From assembly GCF_030066895.1 (NCBI RefSeq), contig NZ_JASJAV010000030.1:124001-188000 (forward strand): DNA of 64,000 nucleotides, in the 5' to 3' direction. Within the stretch, counting starts at the first letter, position 1. Each line of letters opens with the position of its first letter. The stretch is from Breoghania sp. (lineage in GTDB: Bacteria; Pseudomonadota; Alphaproteobacteria; Rhizobiales; Stappiaceae). The notes beneath the pieces are model-generated. The model did not search any database. It was given only the letters and a program-made list of their open reading frames with translations, and was not told the DNA's origin. Positions 44,761 to 53,100 of the stretch are shown piece by piece. Made by a program: the position numbers and the translations under genes.

Positions 44761-46017
44761 TCAGATCCAACTGTAATTTCGGTGGTAACCCGCCACGCCA
44801 TCCAGAACAAGGCGATCCCCTGCCCCCGACGCGGGCCAGGCGCCGGGAATGATCTGATGGTCGAGTTCGGCGTCCTTCGTGCCGAACCGCACGACCGCCT
44901 CGCCGGAAAGCAGCGCCTCGTATTCGGCGATGGAAAGCCGATAGCGTTGATCGAGCGCTTTCGAGATCTCCACCGCCTGAAGCCGTTCCTGGCCTTCCGG
45001 CAAGATGACGCCGGAGAAGAACTCAGAACAGCAGCCCGAACCGTAGGAGAAGAGACCGACGCGTTGCGGCTCGCCAAGATCGACGCTGTCGATGGTTCCC
45101 GCCAACGCCACGAAGACAGAGCCGCCCGCCGTGTTGCCGACGCGCTTTCCGTAAGCAAGGCTCGGTCCCAGACGGGCCTCGAAATCGGCTGCGATTTCCG
45201 CGGGCGGAGCCTTGTAGAGCTTGCGCATCAGATGGCGATGCGCGCCCTTGACCATGCCGCCGAAGGGCGTGTGAAAGCAAAGCTGCGAGAAGGTCTGCCG
45301 GAAATCGGCCCCCTCCACACGGCGGGCATAGTCGTCATAAGCCCCGGCGCAGCAATCGAGATAGGCCATCAGCGACAGGTCCGCATCGCCCGCTTCCGTA
45401 TCGGGGCCTGGGCGGCAGGTATCCATCACCTCGAAGGCGTGGTTGCCGTAGGCGCCCGGATCGAGCCGGAAGACGTGCGGCTCATCGGAGATCAGCATGG
45501 CCACCGCGCCCGCGCCGGAACTCGGCTCCGAATAGGCCCATTCCTGCACCGCGTTGGCATCGGCCAGCGCGAAACGGGAAATGTCGGTCGTGACCACCAG
45601 CGCCTTTGCGCCGGGAGACGTGCCGGATGCGATGAAATTCACGGCCATCTGCAGCCCCGCCGTGCCGGAATAGCAGGCCTGCTTGATCTCGAAGAGACGG
45701 CAGTTCGACGACAGATCCAGGTATTTATGCAGGTAGGTGCTCATCGACTTGCCGAAGTCGATGCCGGATTCGGTGCAGGTAATCACCATCTCGATCCGGC
45801 CGCGTTCCTCCGCGCTCAAGGCATCGACGATGGGCTTTGCGGCGTTGACCGCGAAGGTGACCGGATCCTCGTAAGGCAGGGCGACGGTCTTTTCCTGCAT
45901 CAACAGGTTCTCGAAACGCGGCATGTCGAGGCCGCGGTGATCGCACAATTCGCGGACGTCGAGATAGGCCATGCCGCCAAAGACACTCATGGCCTCGATG
46001 CCGAGCGAAGGGCTCAT
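44761..46017 (-). CDS. HMG-CoA-synthase-like enzyme for beta-branching (HMGS)
   Basis: 418 residues. The ATG at 46017 overlaps the P450 stop (ATGA); longer upstream starts would run into the P450. The nucleophilic Cys115 is in FEIKQACYSGTAG, the general acid region reads CTESGIDFGKS, and the His is in CFHTPFGGMVKGAHR, as in PksG and PedP. It condenses acetyl from the donor ACP with a beta-keto chain on a PKS ACP. Only the twin ACPs of PKS1 module 5 carry the matching Trp flag. Confidence 0.93.
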   Translation of the reverse strand: MSPSLGIEAMSVFGGMAYLDVRELCDHRGLDMPRFENLLMQEKTVALPYEDPVTFAVNAAKPIVDALSAEERGRIEMVITCTESGIDFGKSMSTYLHKYLDLSSNCRLFEIKQACYSGTAGLQMAVNFIASGTSPGAKALVVTTDISRFALADANAVQEWAYSEPSSGAGAVAMLISDEPHVFRLDPGAYGNHAFEVMDTCRPGPDTEAGDADLSLMAYLDCCAGAYDDYARRVEGADFRQTFSQLCFHTPFGGMVKGAHRHLMRKLYKAPPAEIAADFEARLGPSLAYGKRVGNTAGGSVFVALAGTIDSVDLGEPQRVGLFSYGSGCCSEFFSGVILPEGQERLQAVEISKALDQRYRLSIAEYEALLSGEAVVRFGTKDAELDHQIIPGAWPASGAGDRLVLDGVAGYHRNYSWI

Positions 46018-47303
46018 GCGGCTTTCCTCAACCGCAGCGGCAGATGCCCGAGACCGCGCGCGTTCATCCGATCGAGCCGCCATTCCGGTTCCCCGGCAAG
46101 CTCGATATGGGCGTATTTCTCCAGAACGGAGGAAAAGGCGATCTGCGCTTCCAGCCGGGCGAGCGGCGCGCCGATGCAGAAATGTGCCCCGCCGCCAAAG
46201 GTGAATTGTGCATTGGCGGGCCGTCCGACATCCAGCTCATCTGGCCGCTCGAAACGGGCCGGGTCGCGGTTGATGGCTCCGATCAGGCCGATGACGGGCG
46301 CGCCCTTCGGGATCATCGTGCCCTCGACCTCGAAATCCTCCCGTGCGACCCGCAAGATCATGTTGCCCCCCGGCTCCATGCGCAGAAACTCCTCGATCGC
46401 GGTACGCATCAGACTACCGTCCCCCCTCAGCCGCGCCAGTTCTTGCCGATGGCGCAACAGGAGCAGCATGCCGTTGCCGATCAATGTCACCGTGGTCTCA
46501 TGCCCGGCGACGAGCATCGACACAAGGTTCGTCAGCGTTTCTTCCTCATCGAGCGTGCCGTCCTTGTGCGCCTGGATCGCGAGCCCCATCAGGTTGTCCT
46601 GGCTGCGGCCCTCGCGCTCTTTCAGCTGTCCGCGCAGGAAATCTTTGAATTCGGCTAGCGCTTCCTGCGCCTCCAGCTTCTGTTCCGGCGTCATCAGGAT
46701 ATCGCCGATACGGATCAGCGAGGCGCTCCAGCGGCTGATCGTCTCATCCAAGCTTTCGGGGACATCGAACAGCTCGCACAGCACGCGCAGCGGCAGGGGG
46801 GCTGCGAAGGCATCGATGAAATCGACCTCGCCGTTATCGGGCATGGCGGCCAGAAGCCGGGTGGCCTGCTCTTCGATCAGCGGCACCATTCGCGACATCG
46901 CCTGCGCACGGAAGGCGGGCTCGTAGACCTTGCGCATGCGGCGGTGTTCCTCACCGTCGCTGTTGATCATCTGCGGCTGGAATTCGCTGAAGAGCTTGAA
47001 GCCGACCGGGTCATACTGGCGGTAGTCGTCGGAATTCCAGCCCCCCGCCCAATTGCGCGTATCGCGGCCCATGGCGGACGACTTGGATACGCGGGCAAAG
47101 GCCTTGTGGCCGAGAATGAAATAGATCCCGTTGCTTGAATCGAAATGCACCGGCCCCAATTCTTGCAGACGATGCAATTCGGGATAAGGGTTTTTGAGAA
47201 AATCGCGATCGGAGAGGATCGACCACCAGTCGATCCCGCTGCCGTCCTTGGCTTGAATGTCGGTTATCGGCTCGGTCCCCTCGGTTGGGCAATCTTCCGC
47301 CAT
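46014..47303 (-). CDS. Cytochrome P450 A (first gene of the beta-branching operon)
   Basis: 429 residues, soluble bacterial P450. Canonical motifs: I-helix VAGHETTV, ExxR in EEFLRMEP, heme loop FGGGAHFCIGAPLAR. It begins with the IDWWSILSDRDFLKNPYPEL block shared by all four P450s of the window, so they are paralogues. Its stop overlaps the HMG synthase start, which ties its expression to the cassette. A hydroxylation or methylenedioxy-type oxidation of the polyketide is plausible; the substrate position is unknown. The 206 bp before it form a divergent promoter region shared with the phosphoesterase gene. Confidence 0.93.
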   Translation of the reverse strand: MAEDCPTEGTEPITDIQAKDGSGIDWWSILSDRDFLKNPYPELHRLQELGPVHFDSSNGIYFILGHKAFARVSKSSAMGRDTRNWAGGWNSDDYRQYDPVGFKLFSEFQPQMINSDGEEHRRMRKVYEPAFRAQAMSRMVPLIEEQATRLLAAMPDNGEVDFIDAFAAPLPLRVLCELFDVPESLDETISRWSASLIRIGDILMTPEQKLEAQEALAEFKDFLRGQLKEREGRSQDNLMGLAIQAHKDGTLDEEETLTNLVSMLVAGHETTVTLIGNGMLLLLRHRQELARLRGDGSLMRTAIEEFLRMEPGGNMILRVAREDFEVEGTMIPKGAPVIGLIGAINRDPARFERPDELDVGRPANAQFTFGGGAHFCIGAPLARLEAQIAFSSVLEKYAHIELAGEPEWRLDRMNARGLGHLPLRLRKAA

Positions 47304-47509
47304 TCCGAAAGAAAACAGGAATGGGTCGGGGTGAACGCTTCGCAGTAATCCGTTGGAGTGTTTTCCATGTGAGGCCCAGCGTCAAGGAACGAGGGACCAT
47401 CCCCACCGTTTTGCCGGAAAAGAGCAGGTCTGTCCCCTTGCAGCATCTTGCGATTGCGGTGTCATTTCGTGCTAGTTAGCGGCCTTGCCCCAAGGGATCA
47501 TTTTCGCAG

Positions 47510-48331
47510 ATGATGAAGATCAGAGCCATCAGCGACCTCCATCTGGCCAGTTCTGCCAATCGCGAGGCGCTCGTCGAATTGCCCGCATTCAACTCCGACT
47601 GGCTGATCGTCGCCGGCGATATCGGGGAGAAATTCGAGCACGTGCGGCTCGCTTTCGAAATCCTGACGCAGCGATTCGCAAAGGTCTTCTGGGTGCCGGG
47701 CAATCACGACCTGTGGGCCATCCCGGAAGAACGAGGAGCAACGCCGCTCAGGGGCGAGAAGCGCTATCGCGCGCTGGTGGAAACCGCACAGGGCTTCGGG
47801 GTGCTGACGCCCGAAGATCCATACGAGATCTGGACGGGACCCGGCGGGCCGCACGCCGTGGTGCCGATGTTTCTGCTCTACGATTACAGCTTCCGCCCCG
47901 ACCACATCGACCGCAAAACGGTGGTCGCCTGGGCGAAGGAAGAAGGTGCGGTCTGCGCCGATGAGATGTTTCTCAATCCGACGCCGTGGGAAAGCCGGGA
48001 TGTGTGGTGCGCGCGGCGTCTGGAGGAGACGGAACGACGGCTTGCCGAGATCCCGGACGGAACGCCGACCATCCTGATCAATCACTTCCCCATGCGCAGC
48101 GACCTGATCCGCATCCCGCGCGCCCCGCGATTTACCCCTTGGTGCGGCACGCGCAGGACGGAGGACTGGCACACGCGGTTCAACGCAAGCGTGGTGATTT
48201 CCGGCCACCTGCACACGCGCCGTACCGACTGGCGCGACGGGACGCGCTTCGAGGAAGTGTCGCTCGGCTATCCCCAGCAATGGGACCAGAACCTCGGGAT
48301 CGAGCCTTACTTGCGGGATATTCTGGGATAG
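47510..48331 (+). CDS. Calcineurin-like metallophosphoesterase, PptH-like
   Basis: 273 residues with the five metal-ligand blocks: Asp9/His11 in SDLHL, Asp37 in AGDIGE, Asn65/His66 in GNHD, INHFP, and SGHLHTR. The sub-motifs VPMFLLYDYSF, NHFPMR, WCGTRRTEDWH and FEEVSLGYP resemble the mycobacterial PptH group, phosphohydrolases that remove phosphopantetheine from carrier proteins and are encoded beside the transferase PptT. Here the neighbouring gene, converging on it, is also a phosphopantetheinyl transferase. Role in recycling or editing ACPs is inferred; a generic phosphoesterase is the alternative. A GGGA-type Shine–Dalgarno lies before the double ATG. Confidence 0.85.
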   Translation: MMKIRAISDLHLASSANREALVELPAFNSDWLIVAGDIGEKFEHVRLAFEILTQRFAKVFWVPGNHDLWAIPEERGATPLRGEKRYRALVETAQGFGVLTPEDPYEIWTGPGGPHAVVPMFLLYDYSFRPDHIDRKTVVAWAKEEGAVCADEMFLNPTPWESRDVWCARRLEETERRLAEIPDGTPTILINHFPMRSDLIRIPRAPRFTPWCGTRRTEDWHTRFNASVVISGHLHTRRTDWRDGTRFEEVSLGYPQQWDQNLGIEPYLRDILG

Positions 48332-48365
48332 TAGGCGGGGGTTGAAGAGGGCGGCTGCGGTTCTT

Positions 48366-48507
48366 CACGTGGCCCATCCTTCGAGACGGGCCTTCGGCCC
48401 TCCTCAGGATGACGTTGTGGGTGTTGTACGTTTCTTCAGTGCTAACAACACGATAACGTCATCCTGAGGAGATCGCGAAGCGGCCATCTCGAAGGATGGG
48501 CCACGTA
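48366..48507. repeat. Long imperfect inverted repeat between convergent genes
   Basis: Left arm about 48366–48415 and right arm about 48455–48507 pair through ACGTGGCCCATCCTTCGAGA / TCTCGAAGGATGGGCCACGT and CCTCAGGATGACG / CGTCATCCTGAGG, with further inner GTTGTG...CAACAC pairing. Situated between the ends of the phosphoesterase and transferase genes, it could end transcription from both sides. It looks like a dispersed intergenic repeat of alphaproteobacteria. Confidence 0.75.
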
Positions 48508-48526
48508 ATCGAAACAGGCGGACGTC

Positions 48527-49336
48527 TCACCCATCCGCCAACCCCAGCAGATAGGACAGCGGCGCGGGCCGGGTGTCGACGGCGAGGCGCTGTTTGTCGG
48601 GATGGCGCACGGCGAGAGCCATCAGATAGTCCGGCCCCGGGCGATATCGCTCGAAATGCCAGTTGGCCGGGTCATCCGCATGGGCGTCGCGAAACGCGAT
48701 TTCCAGCGCTTCCGGATCGAAGGCGAAGGCGTCGAGCGGTTGGGAGAGCCCCTTGCCGATGGCCTTCACATAAGCCTCCTTGAGGGTCCAGAATTTCAGG
48801 AAGATATCGAGCTTTTCGCTCCCGTTGGCAGCGGCCACGCGCTGGCGCTCGGTTTCCGCGAACATGCGTGCGGCAAGCCCGTCCGTATCCGCATCGCGTT
48901 GCAGCCATTCCACATCGACGCCGATATCGTGCTCTACGGTCAGCGCCACCGCGGCAAGCCCGCGCGTGTGGGAAATGTTCACCCGCAGCCGAGGCATGTT
49001 CGGCGGTGAGACCAGTTCCGGCTTGCCGTGATACTCCACCGTGAACCGCCAGCTTTGCACCGCGGCTCCGAGGCAATAGCTCAGCAATCCCCGACACATG
49101 GCATGGGCCGCGATATAGACGAGACGGTCGCGATCGAAATGAAAACGCTCGGAGCGCGCGCGTTCCTCCTCGATCAGCAGAGATGCCAGTTTCAACCAGT
49201 CGGCATCGCGGATCTCGTCCAGCGTCAGCCACCAGACCGCGGCGTGGTCGCGGTCGATGATCGCCTTGCCGGGGGCGGCGGGTCCGTGCGACAAGAACCC
49301 TTCACTGATCGGATTGCCCTCCAAGGTCTTCTGCAT
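48527..49336 (-). CDS. Sfp-type 4'-phosphopantetheinyl transferase
   Basis: 269 residues. Magnesium and CoA motifs are present: IGVDVEW (Asp141, Glu143) and FWTLKEAYVKAIGKG (Lys-Glu-Ala 186–188), plus the N-terminal region RFHFDRDRLVYIAAHAMCR. It should activate the many ACPs of this cluster by attaching phosphopantetheine. Its ATG (49336) overlaps, back to back, the ATG of the divergently encoded acyltransferase (49335) inside GCATGC, so one promoter must lie inside the other gene. Confidence 0.92.
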   Translation of the reverse strand: MQKTLEGNPISEGFLSHGPAAPGKAIIDRDHAAVWWLTLDEIRDADWLKLASLLIEEERARSERFHFDRDRLVYIAAHAMCRGLLSYCLGAAVQSWRFTVEYHGKPELVSPPNMPRLRVNISHTRGLAAVALTVEHDIGVDVEWLQRDADTDGLAARMFAETERQRVAAANGSEKLDIFLKFWTLKEAYVKAIGKGLSQPLDAFAFDPEALEIAFRDAHADDPANWHFERYRPGPDYLMALAVRHPDKQRLAVDTRPAPLSYLLGLADG

Positions 49337-50303
49337 GCATTCCCATTCCCAGTCCCTGCCGACGGCCTTCTGTTTCGCCGGGCAGGGATCACAGTATTAC
49401 CACATGGCGGCGGATCTGATGAACGCCGACGCCGTCTTCCGCCAGTGGATGGAGATCGGTGACCGGATCGTGTGCAATGCGCAAGGCTTTTCTCCGCTGG
49501 AGGCCATTTATGCGCCCGAGCGGCGGCGCAGCGATCCCTTCAACCATCTGGAGCAGTCCCACCCAGCGCTGTTCATGACGCAGTTTGCAGCGGCCAAGAT
49601 GTTGCAGGCGCGCGGGCTCAAGCCGGATCTGCTGGTCGGTGTCAGCCTCGGCGAATTCGTCGCCATGAGCATTGCGGGCATGATCCCGTTCGAAACCGCG
49701 CTGAAAGAGATCGCGCGCCAACCCGAAATCTTCCGCAGGACCTCGCCGGAAGGCGCTCTGATCGCGGCTCTCGCCCCGGCGGATATTCGCGAGAACTCGC
49801 CGCTTATGAGCGAGGCGACCATCGTTGCGGGGGAGAACGCCGAGAACCATTGCGTGCTGGCCTGTCAGGCGGGCGACACCGAGCGGGTGAGCGCCGAACT
49901 CCGCCGTCTCGATATCCCGTTCCAGCGCATGCCGGTGCCCTTCGCCTTTCATTCGCACTGGATCGAGCCTGCGCGGGAAAGCTATCTCGAGGCAGTCGAG
50001 CCGCTCAGCTTCGAGACACCGTTCTGGCCGGTCTGGTCGTGCTGCCTGGGGAGCCCGCTCAAAGGGGCGGACGGAGACCTTCTGTGGCGGATCGTGCGCG
50101 ACCGGATGCAGTTGCGCGCCACCTTCGCCGAGATAGAGAAGGACGGCGGGGCGAATTATATCGACCTCAGTCCGACGGGGACCTTCGTCTCCGTCCTGCG
50201 GCAGACCTTGAGGGGCACGTCGTCCTCGACAGTGCGCGCGGTGATGTCGCCCTCCGGCGGAGATCTGAAGCGGCTCGATGCGGTTTTGCAGCTGGTGGGA
50301 TGA
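49335..50303 (+). CDS. Discrete acyltransferase/acylhydrolase
   Basis: 322 residues, malonyl-transacylase fold: FAGQGSQ near residue 14, nucleophile Ser104 in GVSLGEF, catalytic His in PFAFHSHW. The elbow has Val where GHSxGE has His, a pattern more like PksD/PedC-type proteins, some of which are acyl hydrolases that clear stalled chains. It could be a second malonyl loader or a proofreading hydrolase. ATG 49335 is favoured because upstream ATG 49257 would extend far into the opposite transferase gene. No other gene follows in its direction. Confidence 0.85.
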   Translation: MHSHSQSLPTAFCFAGQGSQYYHMAADLMNADAVFRQWMEIGDRIVCNAQGFSPLEAIYAPERRRSDPFNHLEQSHPALFMTQFAAAKMLQARGLKPDLLVGVSLGEFVAMSIAGMIPFETALKEIARQPEIFRRTSPEGALIAALAPADIRENSPLMSEATIVAGENAENHCVLACQAGDTERVSAELRRLDIPFQRMPVPFAFHSHWIEPARESYLEAVEPLSFETPFWPVWSCCLGSPLKGADGDLLWRIVRDRMQLRATFAEIEKDGGANYIDLSPTGTFVSVLRQTLRGTSSSTVRAVMSPSGGDLKRLDAVLQLVG

Positions 50304-50400
50304 GAATACACGGGAGTTCAATCGGGACATTCAGTGGCAAAACAGCGTCCATCGGCGACGGGAATTGCGTCTGCCCCTTCGAGCAAGCCCCCGGCACATC

Positions 50401-50505
50401 TGTCACCCCCGCGAAGGTGGGGAACCAGTAACCACACGATTTCGCTTACAGAGGAGAGCTTCCAGCCTCACGGGGTGCTGGATCCCCTCTTTCGCGGGGA
50501 TGACA
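50401..50505. repeat. 105-bp palindromic intergenic repeat (copy 1)
   Basis: Arms 50401–50428 and 50478–50505 form an inverted repeat (TGTCACCCCCGCGAAGGTGG paired with TTTCGCGGGGATGACA). Same family as 59790–59893. It lies in the 269-bp spacer between the ends of the acyltransferase and P450 B genes, which converge, and may act as terminator. The rest of the spacer shows no gene. Confidence 0.8.
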
Positions 50506-50572
50506 ATCCGGGGCAAAACGCGCCTGAAACAAGCCGGACGTACGGAGGTCGGCGAGAACCGAGCCCTCCCCC

Positions 50573-51808
50573 TCACCGCCCGAACATGACCGGTAGGCTC
50601 TCCAGACCACGCTGATTGGTGCGGTCCGTCCACCAGACCGGATCGCCCGCAAGCTCGATGCGTGAGAACCGCTCCAGCAACACTGACAGCGCCACCTCCA
50701 CCTCCAGCCGGGCGAGCGACGCGCCGATGCAGACATGGGGGCCGCCACCGAAGATGATCTGGGCGTTCGGGCGGCGAGCAATATCGAAGCTTTCCGCGTT
50801 CTCGAACCGCGCCGGATCACGGTTGATCGCGCAGATCAGCGCCAGCACCAGAGAGCCCGCCGGAATGATCATGCCGCCATATTCGAAATCCTCGATCGCC
50901 ACGCGCAGGATGAAGTTGATGGCGGGCTCATGGCGCATGATCTCCTCGATCGCGGTGCGCATGAGATCCGGGTTGTCGCGCAAGCACTGCAACTGGCCGG
51001 GATTGCGGATCAACGTCAGCAGGCCGTTGCCGAGCACGTTGACCGTGGTCTCGTTGCCGGAGATCAGCCCCTTCAGGTTATTGAGGGTCTCGTCCTCGTC
51101 CATCGTGCCATAATCGAGCGCCTCGAGCGCCAGCATCATCAGCTTATTGTCGGCGTTGCCGCGTTGCGTCTCCAGATGACCGCGCAGGAAGGATTTATAA
51201 GCGCGCAACGCCTCCAGCGCCTCCAGCTTCTGCTCGCGCGACATCATGATATCGCCGATCTTGACCAGCGCGGCGTTCCAGCGGGCAAGTTCAGGATCCA
51301 TGTCGGGCGAGATCTGGAAGAGATTGCGCACGACGCGAAGAGGCAGATGATTGGCGAAGGCGGTCATGAAATCGAACGGCTCGCCTTCGGGAAGGCTATC
51401 GGCAAGCCTTCGGGCTTCGGCCTCGATCATCGGGCGCAGCGGCGGGATTTCGGCGGGGCGGAACGCCTTTTCGTAGACATCGCGCATGCGACGGTGATCG
51501 GGCGGATCGGAATTCACCATCTGACGCTGGAATTCGCTGAAAAGCTCGAAACTCAGGGGATCGCGCGCCTTGCTTTCCGGGCGGCTCCAGCCATTCGTCC
51601 AGAGCCGCGTGTCCCGGCCCATCTGCGGGGCTCGGACCATTGCGCTGAATGCCTCGTGGCCGAGCACGAAATAGATGCCCGAGGGCTCGTCTAGGTGGAC
51701 CGGCCCCATCTCGCGGATGCGCTTCAGGTCGGGATGCGGGTTCGCCAGATAGTCGGGATCGGTGAGCATCGTCCACCAGTCGATCGCCGGGGCTGCAAGC
51801 TCGCTCAT
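50573..51808 (-). CDS. Cytochrome P450 B
   Basis: 411 residues from ATG 51808, which shares one base with the TGA of P450 C (TGATG), so the long upstream extension of the frame is not used. I-helix ISGNETTV keeps the acid–alcohol pair, ExxR in EEIMRHEP, heme loop FGGGPHVCIGASLAR. All motifs are canonical, so it should be an active monooxygenase. Third of three tandem P450s and paralogous to P450 A. It probably oxidises the polyketide; position unknown. Confidence 0.93.
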   Translation of the reverse strand: MSELAAPAIDWWTMLTDPDYLANPHPDLKRIREMGPVHLDEPSGIYFVLGHEAFSAMVRAPQMGRDTRLWTNGWSRPESKARDPLSFELFSEFQRQMVNSDPPDHRRMRDVYEKAFRPAEIPPLRPMIEAEARRLADSLPEGEPFDFMTAFANHLPLRVVRNLFQISPDMDPELARWNAALVKIGDIMMSREQKLEALEALRAYKSFLRGHLETQRGNADNKLMMLALEALDYGTMDEDETLNNLKGLISGNETTVNVLGNGLLTLIRNPGQLQCLRDNPDLMRTAIEEIMRHEPAINFILRVAIEDFEYGGMIIPAGSLVLALICAINRDPARFENAESFDIARRPNAQIIFGGGPHVCIGASLARLEVEVALSVLLERFSRIELAGDPVWWTDRTNQRGLESLPVMFGR

Positions 51809-53010
51809 CACGCGGTCCCAACTTTGATCGGAAGAGTGTGGAGCCCGTGCTGGTCGGAGCGATGCGCCCACCAGACAGGATCTCCGGCCAGTTCGATCCG
51901 CTTGAACCGGTCCATCAACTCGGTGAAAAGTGCCTCCGCCGTCATGCGCACCAGCGTCTTGCCGAGGCAGACATGAGCGCCGGTGTCGAAAACGTGGTGC
52001 GCGTTGGGACGGCGCACGATGTCGAAGACATCCGGGTCCCGGTTGGTCGCCCCCATCAGGTCGATGGCGAGCGCACCCTTCGGAATGCGGGTATCGCCGC
52101 ACTGGAAGTCGTTGATCGCAACGCGGATGATGCTGCTGCACCCGGGCTCAAACCGCAGCATTTCCTCGATCGCGGAGGGCAGAAGCGCGCGATCGGCGCG
52201 CAGCTCCTCGAACTGATCGGGATGGCGCAGCAACGCCAGCAAGCCGTTGCCGAGGAATGTGGCTGTCGCCGTGCCGCCCGCAATGAGCGTCACCAGATTG
52301 CTGAGGTTCTCCTCCTCGTCCATCGTGCCGTCGGCAAGCGCCTGAAGCGTCATGCCGACAAAGCCCCCGCCGGAGACGTCGATGCCGAAGGCAAACCGCT
52401 CGCGCAGGTAATCCTTGAATTCGCGCAGCGCCGTCTGGGCATTCTGCTTCTGCTCCGGCGACATCATGATGTTGCCGATGAAGCCCAGATCGACGATCCA
52501 GCGGGCGACCTGATCCTCCATTTCCGGCGGAATGGCGACCGTCTCCATGAAATCGAATGTGGAGCCTACAGGCACGCCATCCAGCAGGCGACGGCATTCG
52601 GCCACGATCATCGGCAGATGCGGCGTGAGATCAGCGGCGCGACAGGCCTTTTCACAGACCCCGCGCATGCGCCGGTGATCGGGCGAATTCGCATTGGTCA
52701 CCTGCGGCTGGAATTCGCGGAAAAGCTCGTAGGTCAGCGGATCGTTCTGCCGGACCTCGTCGCGATTCCAGCCGTTCGACCACAAGCGCGTGTCGCGGCC
52801 CATGTCGCGCAAGGTCGCCATGGAACGGAAGGCCTCGTAACCGAGAACGAAGAAGCCGCCGGTGGCGGAATCGCAATGAACCGGGCCCAGTTCCCGAAGC
52901 CTCTTCAGGTCTGCATAGGGACTTTCGAGATAGTCGGGATCGGTGAGCACCGTCCACCAATCGACTTCCGTCTCCACAAGCCCCGCCCGTGCCAGGCTAT
53001 CGTCAGACAT
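51808..53010 (-). CDS. Cytochrome P450 C, shortened and with altered I-helix
   Basis: 400 residues, same family as P450s A, B and D. Two in-frame deletions stand out against P450 D: about 13 residues after FDFMETVA (the PLPNRISLKLF block is gone) and 6 residues after NRDP. The I-helix reads IAGGTATAT, without the Glu/Asp–Thr pair that delivers protons to bound oxygen. ExxR (EEMLRFEP) and heme Cys (FDTGAHVCLG) remain. It may be a decaying copy or a P450 with unusual chemistry. The frame itself is intact and coupled to P450 B. Confidence 0.9.
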   Translation of the reverse strand: MSDDSLARAGLVETEVDWWTVLTDPDYLESPYADLKRLRELGPVHCDSATGGFFVLGYEAFRSMATLRDMGRDTRLWSNGWNRDEVRQNDPLTYELFREFQPQVTNANSPDHRRMRGVCEKACRAADLTPHLPMIVAECRRLLDGVPVGSTFDFMETVAIPPEMEDQVARWIVDLGFIGNIMMSPEQKQNAQTALREFKDYLRERFAFGIDVSGGGFVGMTLQALADGTMDEEENLSNLVTLIAGGTATATFLGNGLLALLRHPDQFEELRADRALLPSAIEEMLRFEPGCSSIIRVAINDFQCGDTRIPKGALAIDLMGATNRDPDVFDIVRRPNAHHVFDTGAHVCLGKTLVRMTAEALFTELMDRFKRIELAGDPVWWAHRSDQHGLHTLPIKVGTA

Positions 53011-53100
53011 GGCGAAAATCTCCTCACATCAGGGACGGGTTTCTCGCTGAGAAAATCGCTGAAAGATCAACGTGCCTTTGCCGAGGACGGTGTCGCCCTC

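Noticed and set aside
50573..52141. P450 B as a 522-residue protein with an N-terminal extension
   Set aside because: The extra ~111 residues are out-of-frame translation of P450 C. The ATG at 51808 overlapping the P450 C stop gives the normal length and N-terminus.
51808..53010. P450 C as a frameshifted pseudogene
   Set aside because: The differences from P450 D are whole-codon deletions; the frame is open, and ExxR and the heme Cys remain.
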